Assembly (NCBI GenBank): GCA_020809705.1
Contig: CP085832.1
Span: forward strand, 806,001 to 870,000
DNA from: Calonectria ilicicola
Taxonomy: Eukaryota > Ascomycota > Sordariomycetes > Hypocreales > Nectriaceae
Direction of reading: 5' to 3'
DNA: 64,000 nucleotides
Shown here one piece after another: positions 46,990-59,151 of the stretch. A model generated the notes under the pieces. The model ran no database searches. It was given only the letters and a program-made list of their open reading frames with translations, and was not told the DNA's origin. Each line of letters opens with the position of its first letter. Position 1 is the stretch's first letter. The position numbers and the translations under genes are program-made.

Positions 46990-49900
46990 ACTATCATTGC
47001 CAATTCGATTGGCTGCCATGGATAATGGTAGTAAATCTCGCCATAGCCGGCAGGCAAAGCAAAACCGATTTCTGCATCGGCTTTATCCACAGCATTTGCA
47101 AATAAGGTCAATTCATGTTTTTGAACGGATACGATCACATGAATGGAAAACCGCTCAGGATTTCATAGGTTATTCTATAGCTCCTGGTCGAAGTCTGCGG
47201 CTCATATATGTCACCATATCAAAAGTGCAGGCCTTGACTCACATGACTAAAGGGGCTGTTGCTTTCGCTATCGATGACCGCTATTGCGAATTATTTCTAA
47301 ACATCCCGTATAAAATGCACGAGGTGCACACCACCACAAACGGCAGGCCGGTTTAGTGAATGGAAGCCATTCCCGAACGATGATTCTCTCGTCTACGGCT
47401 GGAATAAACTCGCGGGCTCGACCAAGTTTTACCTGACCGCCTGCTATCTCTCAAACAAAAGAGATACCCGAACACAACTAGCAGGAACCCTTCCAAAGCA
47501 ACACACTTGTGGTCTTTGTTTCAGTTTGTGTGGAATTTCTAGCAGATGCAGTCGCAATGCTTAGGAAATTCGCTATTGTGAAAATCATCACGTTCTAGGA
47601 CCTAAGTAGACGAAGACATGGTGACAAAATCTCCTATCACGATCCGAATACCGAAATGGTTATTGTTCCTAGCTCATATCCACCTGTCGAGCTCGTTTTC
47701 TTGGCAACCCTGAGACCCTTAGTCGGTTTTTAAAGAAAAAGGGACAATGTCTGCGGCTTGATACATCTGGCTTGCATCATCTAAGCGAGTACAAACTCGC
47801 TTCCGCAACGGCGAAGAGCAGTGTATGTATGATCCAGAAGGAATTCGCAAACAGATACGTCGTGAGAGCTTTACCATAACCAACGCATCGGATGAACTCG
47901 CTGAATCCCTGAAAATCTTGTCTGCACAAAACACACACATATTCCTGGTCCAAAATCCATCGTCGATGTTTTTAATCGCCCTAACAGACATTTTTGGAAG
48001 GGATCCCAATGAAAACCGTTGCATTTATGACGTCAGAGGAGGGAAAGTATCGTGAATTCGAGCTTGTGACTGCACACGAGGCGCAGAACGCTCGAAACAC
48101 AAGGACAGAAAAATGGGCTTCTGGAGTGTTTTCGATACTGAGAATGACCACAGATCTACTTGGATTGCACGAGACGAATCAATTGCAACAGATATATAAT
48201 TCATGGCCTATCGTATGTCTCAGTCAAAACCTGCTTACCTTCGCGGGACCTTTCCCCCCGATCCAGGTAGCGATCAACAGATCAGAAGATGTTCCCTCTA
48301 TCAGCTATGCAACCACGCAATTCGTGGGACCTCAACCTTCTGTCCATCACGAGATTTTTATCACAAGATGAGCACATTTAATGCTTATAAGAAACTCAAT
48401 GATTCTATATGGTTATCGGTTTCAGTAAAAATGTTTGTGCCGCATACGATCTGATAGATACCTATCTATGAGGAAAACGATCGTTTAGATAAAAGGAATC
48501 GACCACTTGAGATACCCAGATTAATCGAACGAATATCTTTAGACAAAAAGTCGGAGCTTCTCGACATGGGAGCAAAACCAATTCCAGCATCGCAGCTCCC
48601 GAAATATACCAAGGTTCTCGGGTCAGCCAAGCTGCGAAAATCTTCAACTATTTCGAGCCACAGGATTCTAGTACCACGATGATGAGCCCCCGTACAGGGA
48701 TTCGGTTATTGGACATCTGGTTGATGACGAACATGAAATCATCAGAAACAGCCGACCAGCATTCATGCGGTTGCCTTCCCAACGGGAGGAGCAATGAAAT
48801 GTGGCAAGTGGTACATACAAAATGGTTTCCTCATATCTATCTTCACAGAAGCTCCGACATCATGGAGATGCCGGTAGGTCGGTAGGGAGGGAAGACAGTT
48901 TACACTCAGTTTTGTCTTGAATTCGATGCTGAGAAATTCGCGAGGGTCGTAGCGAAGTTGTGAGACATGGAGCACATGTTACCAAGAGAGCACTTCAGCA
49001 GAGATACATGAAGATACATGAGAGCCAACAGGGACGTCCCGAGCAATGATGGCAAACCAAGGTGTCTATTTACGCACCCTTGAAACTTCGCCTAACTGTC
49101 CAACACCAGAATAAATTCGACCATTTTCTGCAACAACGCCAAGGATTGGCCTCAGCCTTTGTATTAATTCAACTCAACCTTCTACTGTCACGTGCGCCAG
49201 TTTCTAAATATGTGCGATATTCCATATATCTGCAATGTTCGACTTGGATTATGAATTGCAGTAAGCCCGGACTGGTCAAAATGTTCAAACAATCCCTGTG
49301 CGCTGCCCCATCATTCTAGCGCACCTGTGTTGGGATCACCTCAAGCCACCCAGGCGGCTCACGGGTCGGACCCCCAGACCCGCAGGCTCAGCAACCCATT
49401 TCTTATGCGATGCTATTGCATAGCTGGTAGTCTGATGCGGGAAATCTGCAAACGCATTTGTGAGGGCCCATAGTTATGTGTGATGCCCGCAGCGCTTCAG
49501 GTTCAGCAGACCTCGCTGATTCTGCTCCCTTCACTGCTGGTAATGATAGCAATAAGAAAGTACGAAGATCAATCTACCGACACCAAATGGCTTCTTCTCT
49601 AATGAGTACTAGGGAGTCACTTCCATTGGAAGCTATAAGAAGTATATCTGCCTTGGGTAAATTGAGATGCATATGGAGAATATTGCCCATCGTTTCGGCG
49701 AAGAAATTCCGATTCAGGTTTCGGGAAAGTCTATCGATTTAGCATGATACCGGTCACAATACATTTCATCTCCTTACACTTTCTGGTGTTTCAAACATAC
49801 ATTGAAAGTAGCATGCTCAACTGATGGGCAAAACACTTGGTCTTGAGCCCTCAAAGAGTCAGATCACAGCTCTCCTTCGCAATCCCGGAACTTTCCAAGG

Positions 49901-51430
49901 ACCTGATGACCGACATGGAGAACAACCCGCCTGATCCAATCACCATATTGACGAATAGTACGTAAAATAGGGACTGTAGGCCTCGAACAACTTGAAGAAA
50001 TCCTCGAGGTTGGCAATTCAGATGGTTTCTATACCTGTATCAAATGGTGTCAGCGAAATCCGACCTCTTTTTGAGCTTGTTGATCGAGCACTTCTTCTTC
50101 TCGATGCAAGGCTCCCAAGCCATTGGAATGACTCAGACCATAATCCTTTGCGATCAATACGTCAACAAGCAGAGGCAGGGTGCTCTTGTCGGCGTTAATA
50201 CCCCTTGGGTGCAATCCCCGTTTCTAGCTCTTCATACCATTGCCAAACGCCAATATATTAGCATCTCTAACGAGGATTAATCACTCATCAGAGCCACCAA
50301 GAACAACTGGGCCAAAATTCCAGCCGCTAGAACCAACAAAGCCTTTAAAAGGAATCGAAGAGCTTGGTACCTCTAATATCAGCTACAACAATGTCAACTC
50401 GCCGGGTGGATATCGAGAGATTTCTGGCACTCGCCTGGGACCCGTCACAAAAGTTCATCTTCAACATACTACAAGATGGGTGTATGACCGTCGGTCTACC
50501 TTCTGAGTAGACCGCCCCTCATTCGTGCGCATGATGTCTCTAAATCATGGGCCCAGTTCGATGAATGGTTTTGTTGCCAACGCCGATATGCTAGACCGTA
50601 ATTGGACATGCACAGCCCACATATTGGTGCTCAATCGAGATACCGCAGAACAGCTCCAAAATCATCGAGAGCGCAGATGGCGTGGCTTCTGGTCTCCTGA
50701 TGGGGACATACCTAGAGGTTCAAAATAGGCGAAGCTTCACACGTATATTCAAGGCGTATGGCGTCAGGCTGCCTATGATGGACTAAACAACGCGATTGCT
50801 GGGGCAGTGTCCAACAAAACCATTGCCAAGATAAATCTTTCAACTTATCGGGTAGCTTATTAGAATCCCATAACTTGATCGGCTAATTCTTTGCCTCTTT
50901 CAAGATACTAAGTCCTCTTACGAATACATCAAAAATTCAGTTCGCCCGAGCAGTATAGGACCTCTTCTGGAACGTTTGTGGTTCTTAACAGTAAAGGGTT
51001 GTCTAAAAGACCATCTGGAAGGGCACCATGTTGTCCCTGGAAAATGGTCGACTGCGCCGAATGCTTTTGCCAGATTCTATACCACGGAACACGAGCGATG
51101 GGTTCTGTCCATCATCACCCAAGCCATTTCACACCCTGAACAGTTCCGAAGCTTTAACTCCAGCTTGAACAAGCCAAAGCATTTCTTTTTATGAACTGCA
51201 CAGGTTCGAATGAACAGAATGGTAGTGCAAATTTTTGCGTATCGCTCTTAGCGAAAGGGATGCCATTGATTCCATCTACCACAACCTACTTTCAACTCTG
51301 CAGGCCATTGTCGTTTCCACTGCCCTCAATATACAGTGGATGGGACAGAGTACGAGTTGGGCGATGCAAGCCATCGCCCTACAAGACGGCAACCGACTCC
51401 TCGATGATCCCTTGCTCCTGTTAGAATAGT
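46990..51430 (+). pseudogene. Decayed coding tract III (unrecognised), + strand
   Basis: A chain of coding-like + strand pieces without a complete frame. They include LHRLYPQHLQIRSIHVFERI and KGAVAFAIDDRYCELFLNIP (46997-47356, 119 codons), then in another frame DDSLVYGWNKLAGSTKFYLT, ISYHDPNTEMVIVPSSYPPV, NGEEQCMYDPEGIRKQIRRE (to 48055) and EGKYREFELVTAHEAQNARN (47994-48371). After a weaker zone come RPSSIGPLLERLWFLTVKGC (50950s), NAFARFYTTEHERWVLSIIT and DAIDSIYHNLLSTLQAIVVS (51235-51429). Stops and frame changes occur every 30-120 codons. I recognise no domain. It may be a third gene of the same decayed block or the continuation of tract II. Confidence 0.3.
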
Positions 51431-52190
51431 GCCCGAACAACCAGATCATGCACATTACGAAAGGCAGAAGGCAAACCACAGCTTAGAGCATCTGACCTTG
51501 CCCACTAGGTCAAGGCTGGAGGTAAGTTGCCGAATAAGAAAAAAATTGAGTGCCACATGGAAACTGGGAATAGAACGTGTTGTCGCCACGTGAGGACGGC
51601 GGAGGAGGCATTGGTCTGTGTCTCATTTCGCACCCCTGCTTCACTGTGTGATGGTTTTCTGTCAGTGTCATTGTGCATCGCCGTGGCGTAAACCTCTACT
51701 CGGACAAACAGAGTGTAGGGAAACCCATTTTATCATGACAGGCGCGATGACATGGATAATTGAGAATAGGAAAAAGGGAAGGGATTTTTTGGGAAAGAAA
51801 AAGGAAATTTTTGAATACGGCAGAATTGGCACAGAGAGGACGCAGTTGTAATTGCGATTTAGACCATAGGGTAGGCCTTTCGTTTGCGGTAATTGCCAAA
51901 ATCTCCAGGTAGCATTCCCGCAAATAATTAGGGAAGTCAAGAGACCAATTTCTAATTTTATTGGATTTTTTTTTAAATTCATATTAGTATTATTTTATTT
52001 TACTGTGAGCGACCAAAGCAAATGACATGTCGAAAACGATGCATGCAAGCCATCTCGACTAAGCGGTGAGTCTTGCCCAAGGGCTTCAACACCAGGTTCC
52101 AGGTTGTCAGCATGACGGGACCAGAATAAGCATAACCTCATAAGGTTAGTACCGCTTCAGAGTGAGATGCATGAAATTCCTCGAGTAGCA
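51431..52190. other. Intergenic, AT-rich right edge of the decayed tract
   Basis: About 0.75 kb with no coding-like frame. AT-rich around 51770-51800 and 51950-52010. No repeat or RNA gene seen. Confidence 0.4.
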
Positions 52191-52191
52191 G

Positions 52192-52750
52192 ATGGGCTTC
52201 CGGGGTGCCCTCACCGCAACAAATCTCGTCTCCAAGTGCTGGCCACAGACTTCAGGCCAGCTCCTCGAAACCGAGATTGAGGCCAAGAACTCGGGCTTGG
52301 AGCCTAAGCCCAAAGAGTGTCATTCGCCGCTTTCAAGACTAATAAAAAGAAGGGCTCGCTTACCCGGGCTGTCAGTGTCGCGGGACGCATTGTCAAAACA
52401 TGCGAAGCGATTCAGAAGTGGCCCCGGGGGGTCTAGGCTCTAGGCCCGAGGCCGGCAAGTTCCAGCCCCGGGTGGTGGCTAGCTGCCTCATATGCGTGAG
52501 ACACTTCTCTTCATCTGCGTTCCGTCAAGATGATCACACAAGAGCAGTTTGTGCGTGGTGCCGGCACTGAGTGTGGCCGTGTTGCAAGGGTGGTTTCAGG
52601 GATTCTCCAAATGCAACCTGTCCCGCTGGCTGCGACCGAATCAGTCTCAACGGCCAAAAACCGGGCTTGAAAGCTCCCATATGTTTTGACGCCAAGAAAA
52701 ACGCCACGAGACACTGCTGTGAACGGAAGACTGCTCAGCCGTGCCATCAA
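52192..52750 (+). pseudogene. Short coding-like fragments, unrecognised
   Basis: Two pieces look like former coding sequence: AAFKTNKKKGSLTRAVSVAG followed by RIVKTCEAIQKW (about 52318-52425, a Lys-rich helix) and MITQEQFVRGAGTECGRVAR followed by VVSGILQMQPVPLAAT (about 52530-52640). A third frame between them reads SCLICVRHFSS and CAWC, a possible C-x2-C pair. None is bounded by start and stop in a convincing way, and no family is recognised. Confidence 0.2.
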
Positions 52751-55105
52751 GAGACTTGGATAGTATCATATGGAGGATCCCCCTAAGAAGCGCCCGACCG
52801 ATAGCCCCCTTGCGGTCAGCAGAGCAGAGCTGGGCTCGCCGGGTCGTGTTTCGTCTTGGGTGGCTAGACAGCCCAGAGCGGACGAAAGTCAGCGAACGGC
52901 AGGCGCGAAAAACAGATCTGATCAGACGGGGCGGCGGGTGACAGAAAAAAAGCAGCAGTCCTTTGATATCCAACAACAGGCAACTTGGAAGTAGAATGAA
53001 GCCATCACCAAGAGGGAGTGGGCTGACAGCAGCGCAGTGTGCGCTGGGATGCCAGGTGATTGACGGGCGTGGGCACCAATCAAGAGCCCCGGCGCGTCCC
53101 TAACGGCGACGTCAGTGGACGGTAGGGCGCTGGGCGGCCTGTGGGAGGAGCGGACGACAGGGCATTCAGAGGCCTGAAGCAGCGCTAGAGCCTGACAGGC
53201 TGGAGCTGGCCACTCAGGAACCCGGCTGGCCACGCTGTTGCAAGGAGAGGGGCACGAGGGGCAGGGGATGGAGGGGGGCTTGAAGAATTCCACCTGCAAC
53301 TCCCCGCATGCTCGGCGGAGTGTTTTTCGGCTCAACGTTGCGTATTGTAGGCTGATGTATGGAGTTACAGTACATACTTACATGCGGTGGATGATGTTTT
53401 GTCCATGGCCAGCAGCGGCGATCGATTGATTGATTGTGTTAGCGCCTACGTCTTTATTTGATTGGACCTGTTTCTTCTTCATCTATCTGGCGTGCAGATT
53501 GCTAGCTGGTCTGACCACTCCAGCCGGCGGTTTGACACAGATGAATTGGAAAAAACATAAGGTTAAAAAACCTCGAGTCTTTCGTCCAAGCTCTCCTTTC
53601 GTCTCGACAGTCTGGATGGCTTGCGTCGAATAGCGTGCGCCTCATAGGGGCACTCTCGCGCATTCCCTCTGCCTTCTCTGCATGCTCTTTCGCCGTGGCC
53701 GCCTGCAACCTGAAACCACCAACCACAGGGCAAGGCCCAGGGTGCCGGCCCCAAGCTGTGGGAACCAGCGACTGCGAGAACCAACCGGAATCTTTTGTTC
53801 ACAAAGTACAATGTCTACGCGTCGGGTCGCTGTACCGATCTGAAAAAAACTGACCCAGGCCCTTACATTGCCGTGTTCCCGTGGGCACCCACCCTCCCGC
53901 AGGCCTCGAGACAGGGTCTGTCGCGCGCGGGACCTCGAAGCAGTTGGTCCCTTGGTGGCTGCCGATCCGGAGCCAGTTGAGTGTCATCTGCAGTTTGGAG
54001 GCTTGGAGACTCTGTGTCAAGGGGACCAGACTATGAGGGCACAGCCTCCTCTTCCCCTCCTCATGTCGAAACCAACAATCTGTTACCGGCTGGAAACCTG
54101 CCTTGTTGCTGCTGCTACCATGCTGTTACGCGCTTAAGCAGCAGCGAGAGCCGGGGCGCGGTCAATCCTCATCTTCATCGACTCTGCTTTGCTACAGAGG
54201 ACCATTGCACTGGACCAACCACGAGCTCCCATGGCCGTGTCCGAGCTGTGATGATCAACGCGCAGGCTGCCCCCCGGCCCCGGCTCCGTCCCACCCCGGC
54301 GCTTCTGCTTCCACTCTCTGCGCTTCAAGACGCTTCTCGTGTTCCCACTGCGACCCGCTGCCGGCCAACTGATTGTGAGTCGATCCGGCCATGGGTACAT
54401 ACAATCCCTGGCTGCCCTCACCGTCGCCAAGGCCCCCGGGAGGCTTCCCTTTTCCATCAAAAGAAGAGCCCTGGGCCCTTTTTCGTTGCCCAACCGCAAT
54501 CCAATTTCGCCTGAGTGCTTTTTTTGTCCGCTCGAATCGCGTCTGGTACGATCCAGATACGATACCCACCTGTTCACAAGAGTGGGCTGGTCCCCTCCGC
54601 TCTCTCACCTGCATCTCTTATACGCCACACCTTGTTCCTTGCTGTCGTTGCTTTCTTTTCCCTCCTCGGCTCCCTCCTCGACCCGTATATCCAGCCGCCT
54701 TTTCTTCTTTCCGTGATTGGGCCTTGTCCTTTTTAATTTATCCCCGCACTCTGGCTTCTCGCTGTCCATTCTAGAACTGGTTCTTGAAAAAAACCCCGAT
54801 TCTCTCGCTACTTGTTTAAGGCGAGCTGATCTCGCCTTTTCGCCACACGCGCCCCTTTCGATTCCCGAATATATTAAAAAGGTTCCCTACCTTATAAACC
54901 GCCGGACGGGATTTTTTGTCATTAAAAGATCGATCCTGGATTCGAATTGGAGGATACTGGGAAATTCCTGAGCAGGGCTTGGCATTAAAGATTGATTCGA
55001 CAACCGCATTAAAAATTTGATATCGCGCAAGGAAACCCGGATATTGAGATACCCATAGACTGGAAACTCTCTTTTCTATTTTTTTGAGCCTTATTCCGCC
55101 AAAAA
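52751..55105. other. Long promoter and 5' leader region
   Basis: About 2.35 kb without a supportable gene. From 54100 to 55105 it is pyrimidine-rich (long C/T stretches near 54600-54720), typical of a long 5' leader for the gene starting at 55106. Open frames of 120-177 codons on both strands (for example 53981-54514) overlap each other and are compositional artefacts. Confidence 0.45.
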
Positions 55106-56147
55106 ATGGCTCCGGCCGCCAAACTAGCCCTCGCGGCTGCTGTCTTCGCCTACACCACGTCCGCCTCAACGCCGCTCTCCGGGGCTATTGTACTCCGCGC
55201 TGATGAAGTCCTCAACCGCCCATATACCTCGCTCATCAACCCCGCGGCGCTCCACGAGAGAGCAGACGGCAATACTTCGACAAGCGAGTATGGCGTAAAA
55301 TCCCTGGCCGATGGCTCGCTGAACCTCACCGAGTGGGATTCGACCACCAACTCGGCCTGCCAGACGGCCCTTAACATCCTGATTCAGAGCACCAACCCTT
55401 CGGGCGCTTGCGTGTGCTATAATCTGCCGTCGCTAGACACCGACACTGGCGTCTTTGAGGCCGACCTGAGGCTCTTCAAGATCTCAGAACCTAGGGGCAC
55501 ATTCTCCGGAATTGCGCCCGAGGATGTCTCCGTGTCAATGTCGTACAATGGCGCGAGCGTCATGTCCGTTGACCCCCAGAACATGACCGGAACTGGCTTC
55601 GTCGGCAAGATTTCAAGCATCGCCAAGCGGTCAACCCCCGAGCTCTTGCAGACGTACAACTTTGTCGGCCAGATCGACCAAGACCGCCTGGTCAAGAACA
55701 TGTCCATGTAAGTGCACCTTGACTCCCGCATACATGCATCGTTGAACTTGAAGCTAACCCTGCCATGATAGGTCGACGCTCGAAACTATTCTCCTGCCTA
55801 CCATCACTCTTACTGGTCGCAACACCAGTGGCGTCCAGGTACAGGCCAACGTCTCCGTCAACGAGGCTTCGTTCCTGACGGGTGTGTTCTCCAACGACGT
55901 CATCATGTCAGATTTTGGCGCCGCCCAGCAAGCCGTTGACGACCAGCTGGCCGGTCTCAAGAACGGCACTGTCGCATTCGTTCTACCAGGAGTTCAGCTG
56001 ATGGTCTATCCTATCGGTCTCATCATCACCAGTGTCTGGCTGCTCGTTGGCGTCACGGCCTATGGCTTTGGCACCTACGAGCGCTTCCAGTACGCCGAAA
56101 TGTACCGCAGAAGACAGGCTGTCATGATGCCGCGGAACACGATATAA
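55106..56147 (+). CDS. Secreted or surface protein with C-terminal transmembrane helix, two exons
   Basis: 325 aa from exons 55106-55707 and 55772-56147; the 64-nt intron (GTAAGT...GATAG) rejoins an ATG codon in frame. An N-terminal signal peptide is evident (KLALAAAVFAYTTSAS, cleavage about residue 21). The lumenal part has several N-glycosylation sequons (NTST, NLTE, NMTG, NTSG, NVSV), a CQTALNILIQ...CVCY cysteine group and a beta-rich repeat feel (FKISEPRGTFSGI; VSVSMSYNGASV). One transmembrane helix lies at about 279-300 (VYPIGLIITSVWLLVGVTAY) and the short cytoplasmic end is basic (MYRRRQAVMMPRN). The type I topology and glycosylation suggest a cell-surface or ER/Golgi protein. I do not recognise the family. 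Confidence 0.8.
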
Positions 56148-57213
56148 GGTGTTTTCTCAACCTATAGAAGAGAGATATAATGACGATAATACGGCCGCTG
56201 TAATGGAGGGGGAGTGCTTTCAAGAATTGCCGACAAGAAGATGCCGTTTGTGTTTTTTTTTTTAACCCAGCGAAGCGATGATACCTTCTACATACTCTTC
56301 TTTCATTTTTCTACCACTTTTTTATTTTACGACATCTTCTACCATTCAGCCACTTTTCTTCTGGCACTCCATGTCACGAGTTTGACATCTGGCCCTCTGA
56401 GGGGTTTTATTATGTATACTAGCTTATACCACATTTTGCCCCTACTATCCTTTTTTCTACCTAGACTCGAATCAAAGAATACATACAGCAAGAGAAATAA
56501 AGCAATCATTATAACACCTTCCCAATGCTCCCCTAGCGTATTTCCCGATTCGGTTCATTCGTCCGGATTAGAAGGTTTTCCTAGCCTTACATGAGCCTGA
56601 CATAACCCTGCATGGTGTGGTGGTGCCGGAACATGAAACACGAATCGTATGGTTCGGAAACACGGCAAGCCAGCACAGTGTATTTACGCTATAAACACAT
56701 GGCCTTAAAGAATATACGAAGCAAATGAAGCAGTCACTTAATCTACACATTTCTAATACTCTTCCTATATATTTATTAATTGAATTTATTTTCTCATAGT
56801 CCTGATAGAAAGCCTACGTCGATAGCTAGTTTATACTATTAATGAAACCCCCAGGGCATGTCGTCTGTACAATAATGCAAACGTTAGTCCGACAGGGCTC
56901 CATACCAGTCTTGTCGCTCGTAAGTGGAATTTGCAATCACATTATTCTGAGGAACCGAATTCATTCTTTGTTCAAGCAACATTTCCCTCCGTCGTCGTCT
57001 GTTGTGGCGAACTTTTACCCGGGCGCGGCCACACTGGTCACTAAGAGTCAATCAATTAGACATTTGGAGACACGAAAAACCATGATCAGCTCGTTGGCGA
57101 AGGTGGCATGGGTCAGGAATAAGGATCAAATCTACTACGTGGCGACGACCGATCCCACAAAAACCACCTGAATTGCTGCAAACCTGTCGAGGGCGTTAAA
57201 GTTAGGGAGCTGT
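56148..57213. other. Intergenic with one copy of a dispersed repeat
   Basis: About 1.1 kb between convergent genes. It includes the repeat copy at 56601-56685. A 109-codon + strand frame at 56842-57171 has no start context or recognisable domain and is not called. Confidence 0.4.
56601..56685 (+). repeat. Dispersed repeat, copy 1
   Basis: About 85 bases that match 62082-62166 at roughly 85% identity in the same orientation, including the exact block ggttcggaaacacggcaa. See the finding on this repeat. Confidence 0.7.
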
Positions 57214-58072
57214 TCAACGGACTTGCAGGAGCACATACCCAATCATATAGTCAAGGATTTCCGGCTCCTCTTTCTCCCTCAGCGCGAAAATCCAAACAAA
57301 AGAACCGACTGAGCCGCAATCGCACCGAGTCTCCAGTAGATGCTTGGTATCGCCCACAAAGCAATTACTGAACCTACTGGCAGTATGGCTAGAAACCCGA
57401 TATTGGCGATATTGGCATAATTTTGAGCGAGCCGCTTTAAATAGTTGCACCATGGCTCTTTTGGGTCTTTGGAAGGAAGTTGGATGTATTTGGCGAGTCC
57501 CTTAGGAGGGCAGACGTCGGCGCAGGTGCAGGGATCTAGCGAGACGTAGTCATCCTCAGATTTGGGGAAGAATTCCCTGAAGAACTTCTTCCTGTAGGAT
57601 GTATTTTTGTCGGGTTCGGAACCTTCCATCCTGTATTTTGGCAAGCCAAGGACTTGGCGGTGCTCAATCAAGGCTCTATTTGCACAGAGTAAGATGTTGA
57701 AGATGCATAGTCTGAAGGGCGACACTTACTGTACCTGCTTAACACATCGTCCAATTTCCAAGGCAGCTTTCGATGCTCGTCCTGATCTTGAGGATCTTCT
57801 TCTCGAGAATTATCCATCTCATTACTTAGGTGCATGATCTGTTGCTGGAGAAACAAGAGATTTGTGAGTCCTAGAAGTTCGAACCTTCGAGCGAACCGGG
57901 TTTCCGAAGACTGTTCGCGGCCAGATTCAAGATCAGTAAAATGCTTATTTCCATCTTCATTTACATTCACCACCCTCAGTAATGATTGTAGAATTTGTTC
58001 AGGCGTGTAATTTGCTGTATATGAGTCATTCTTAGAACCAGAGTCGTGTTGTGATTCACGTGCTTTCCCCAA
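57214..58072 (-). CDS. DUF6594-like multi-TM protein, apparently frameshifted near the C-terminus
   Basis: Exon 1 is 58072-57735. An intron (57734-57676, GTACAG...AAATAG) rejoins SRALIEHRQVLGLPK in frame. The first part has the layout of fungal DUF6594 proteins: a polar N-terminus, RRFELLGLTNLLFLQQQIMH leading into a coiled helix, an acidic D/E linker and LPWKLDDVLSR. The second part gives a Cys cluster (CTCADVCPPKG), then two hydrophobic helices (IGFLAILPVGSVIALWAIP; YWRLGAIAAQSVLLFGF). That frame stops at 57279, while another frame continues with FALREKEEPEILDYMIGYVL to 57214, as in the family's last charged loop and helix. A one-base shift near 57295 would join them. It may be a pseudogene, or the shorter form may be real. 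Family call is from layout, not a search. Confidence 0.55.
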
Positions 58073-58820
58073 CTTTTCCTCCTAGCTACGGCGCCTAGGA
58101 TAATCCATAATGTCACAATATAGGCTTTATTGGTGGGAGTAAAGCCAAAGTATGGATAACATTAGGTGTGGATCTTGCAATATTTAAATAATCTGTCAAA
58201 ATGAGTGGATCAGAGACGTCAACGCTGTAGCTAGTTGTGTTCTCGTTGTTCTTTAATTTTGATAGATTGAAATATTCCCTGACGGTGTCCGCGACAATTA
58301 AATGTTCTGGGCGGGATTCGCCGGTTCTCAGGGCTATCCGGTTTGGGGCTTAGAACCCCTCATTGTCCCTGCACCCTCCATTCTGCATTGCAACGTCTCA
58401 TTTCTGCAATAGGGCAAAAGTGGCTTATCTCGTCACAATCCAAAAAAGCCAAACTCATAAAATATCGTAATGAACGGTCATAGATGACAGGCGAACCAGC
58501 AAACGGATGATGATGGCCAGTCAACTTACCAGTGACTCTGAGGCACTTGCATACGCGAGATGCAGGACAGCTGGCAAACCAGCTAGCAGGACAACTGGCA
58601 GCTCACGAGACAAAGCCAAAGATTGAGAACAGCGCTCCAATTCGTTCAAATATCCCAATCAAAAGCCTCAAAATCTAAATTGTCTCGATTAGGATTAGTG
58701 ACTATTGGTGACGTTTCCCTATTCGCGCCCGCATTATGTCCAGTGTTCTATCATGAATTTTAGAGCTAAGATCAGTCCACTTTTCATGGTAAAGTTCCCA
58801 TGGTTATAGGTCAATATATA
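58073..58820. other. Intergenic left of the transposon
   Basis: About 0.75 kb with no supportable gene or RNA. Contains short imperfect repeats of the form gacaactggcag near 58570-58600. Confidence 0.4.
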
Positions 58821-58913
58821 CTACCCGTAGGCGTAAGGTGGGGCACGCACGCCTTCACACCTCGTCCCGAGGTAGGCCCGGAAAACCTGTGTCAGCCGGG
58901 AAAACCTGTGTCA
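58821..58913 (+). repeat. Left terminal inverted repeat of the pogo-like element
   Basis: 93 bases matching the reverse complement of 61580-61672 without a visible mismatch. Contains a duplicated ggaaaacctgtgtca unit. Confidence 0.9.
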
Positions 58914-59151
58914 CCCACAGGACCTCGATTTTAGCTGCAAAATCAATGATTTTTCAGTATTGAAGATTTGGACTTTGCGACACAGTCATTATTGAAGATA
59001 TGAAGCTGCAAATAGGTGAATTTGAAAGCTGTGGAATAGCCGGAAATGAACACATTGATGAAAACAGCGGAAATCGCATTTTTAGGCTCAATTGATGTGC
59101 CTAATTAAGAGCCTTCCTTTGGGCTATGACAATGACCCTATTAACTGTAAC

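Noticed and set aside
53981..54514. 177-codon + strand frame and overlapping frames to 54774
   Set aside because: All three + frames and the minus strand are open in this pyrimidine-rich leader, which is what skewed composition produces; it sits directly before the gene at 55106.
56842..57171. 109-codon + strand frame
   Set aside because: No start context, no domain and lies between convergent genes; not convincing as a protein.
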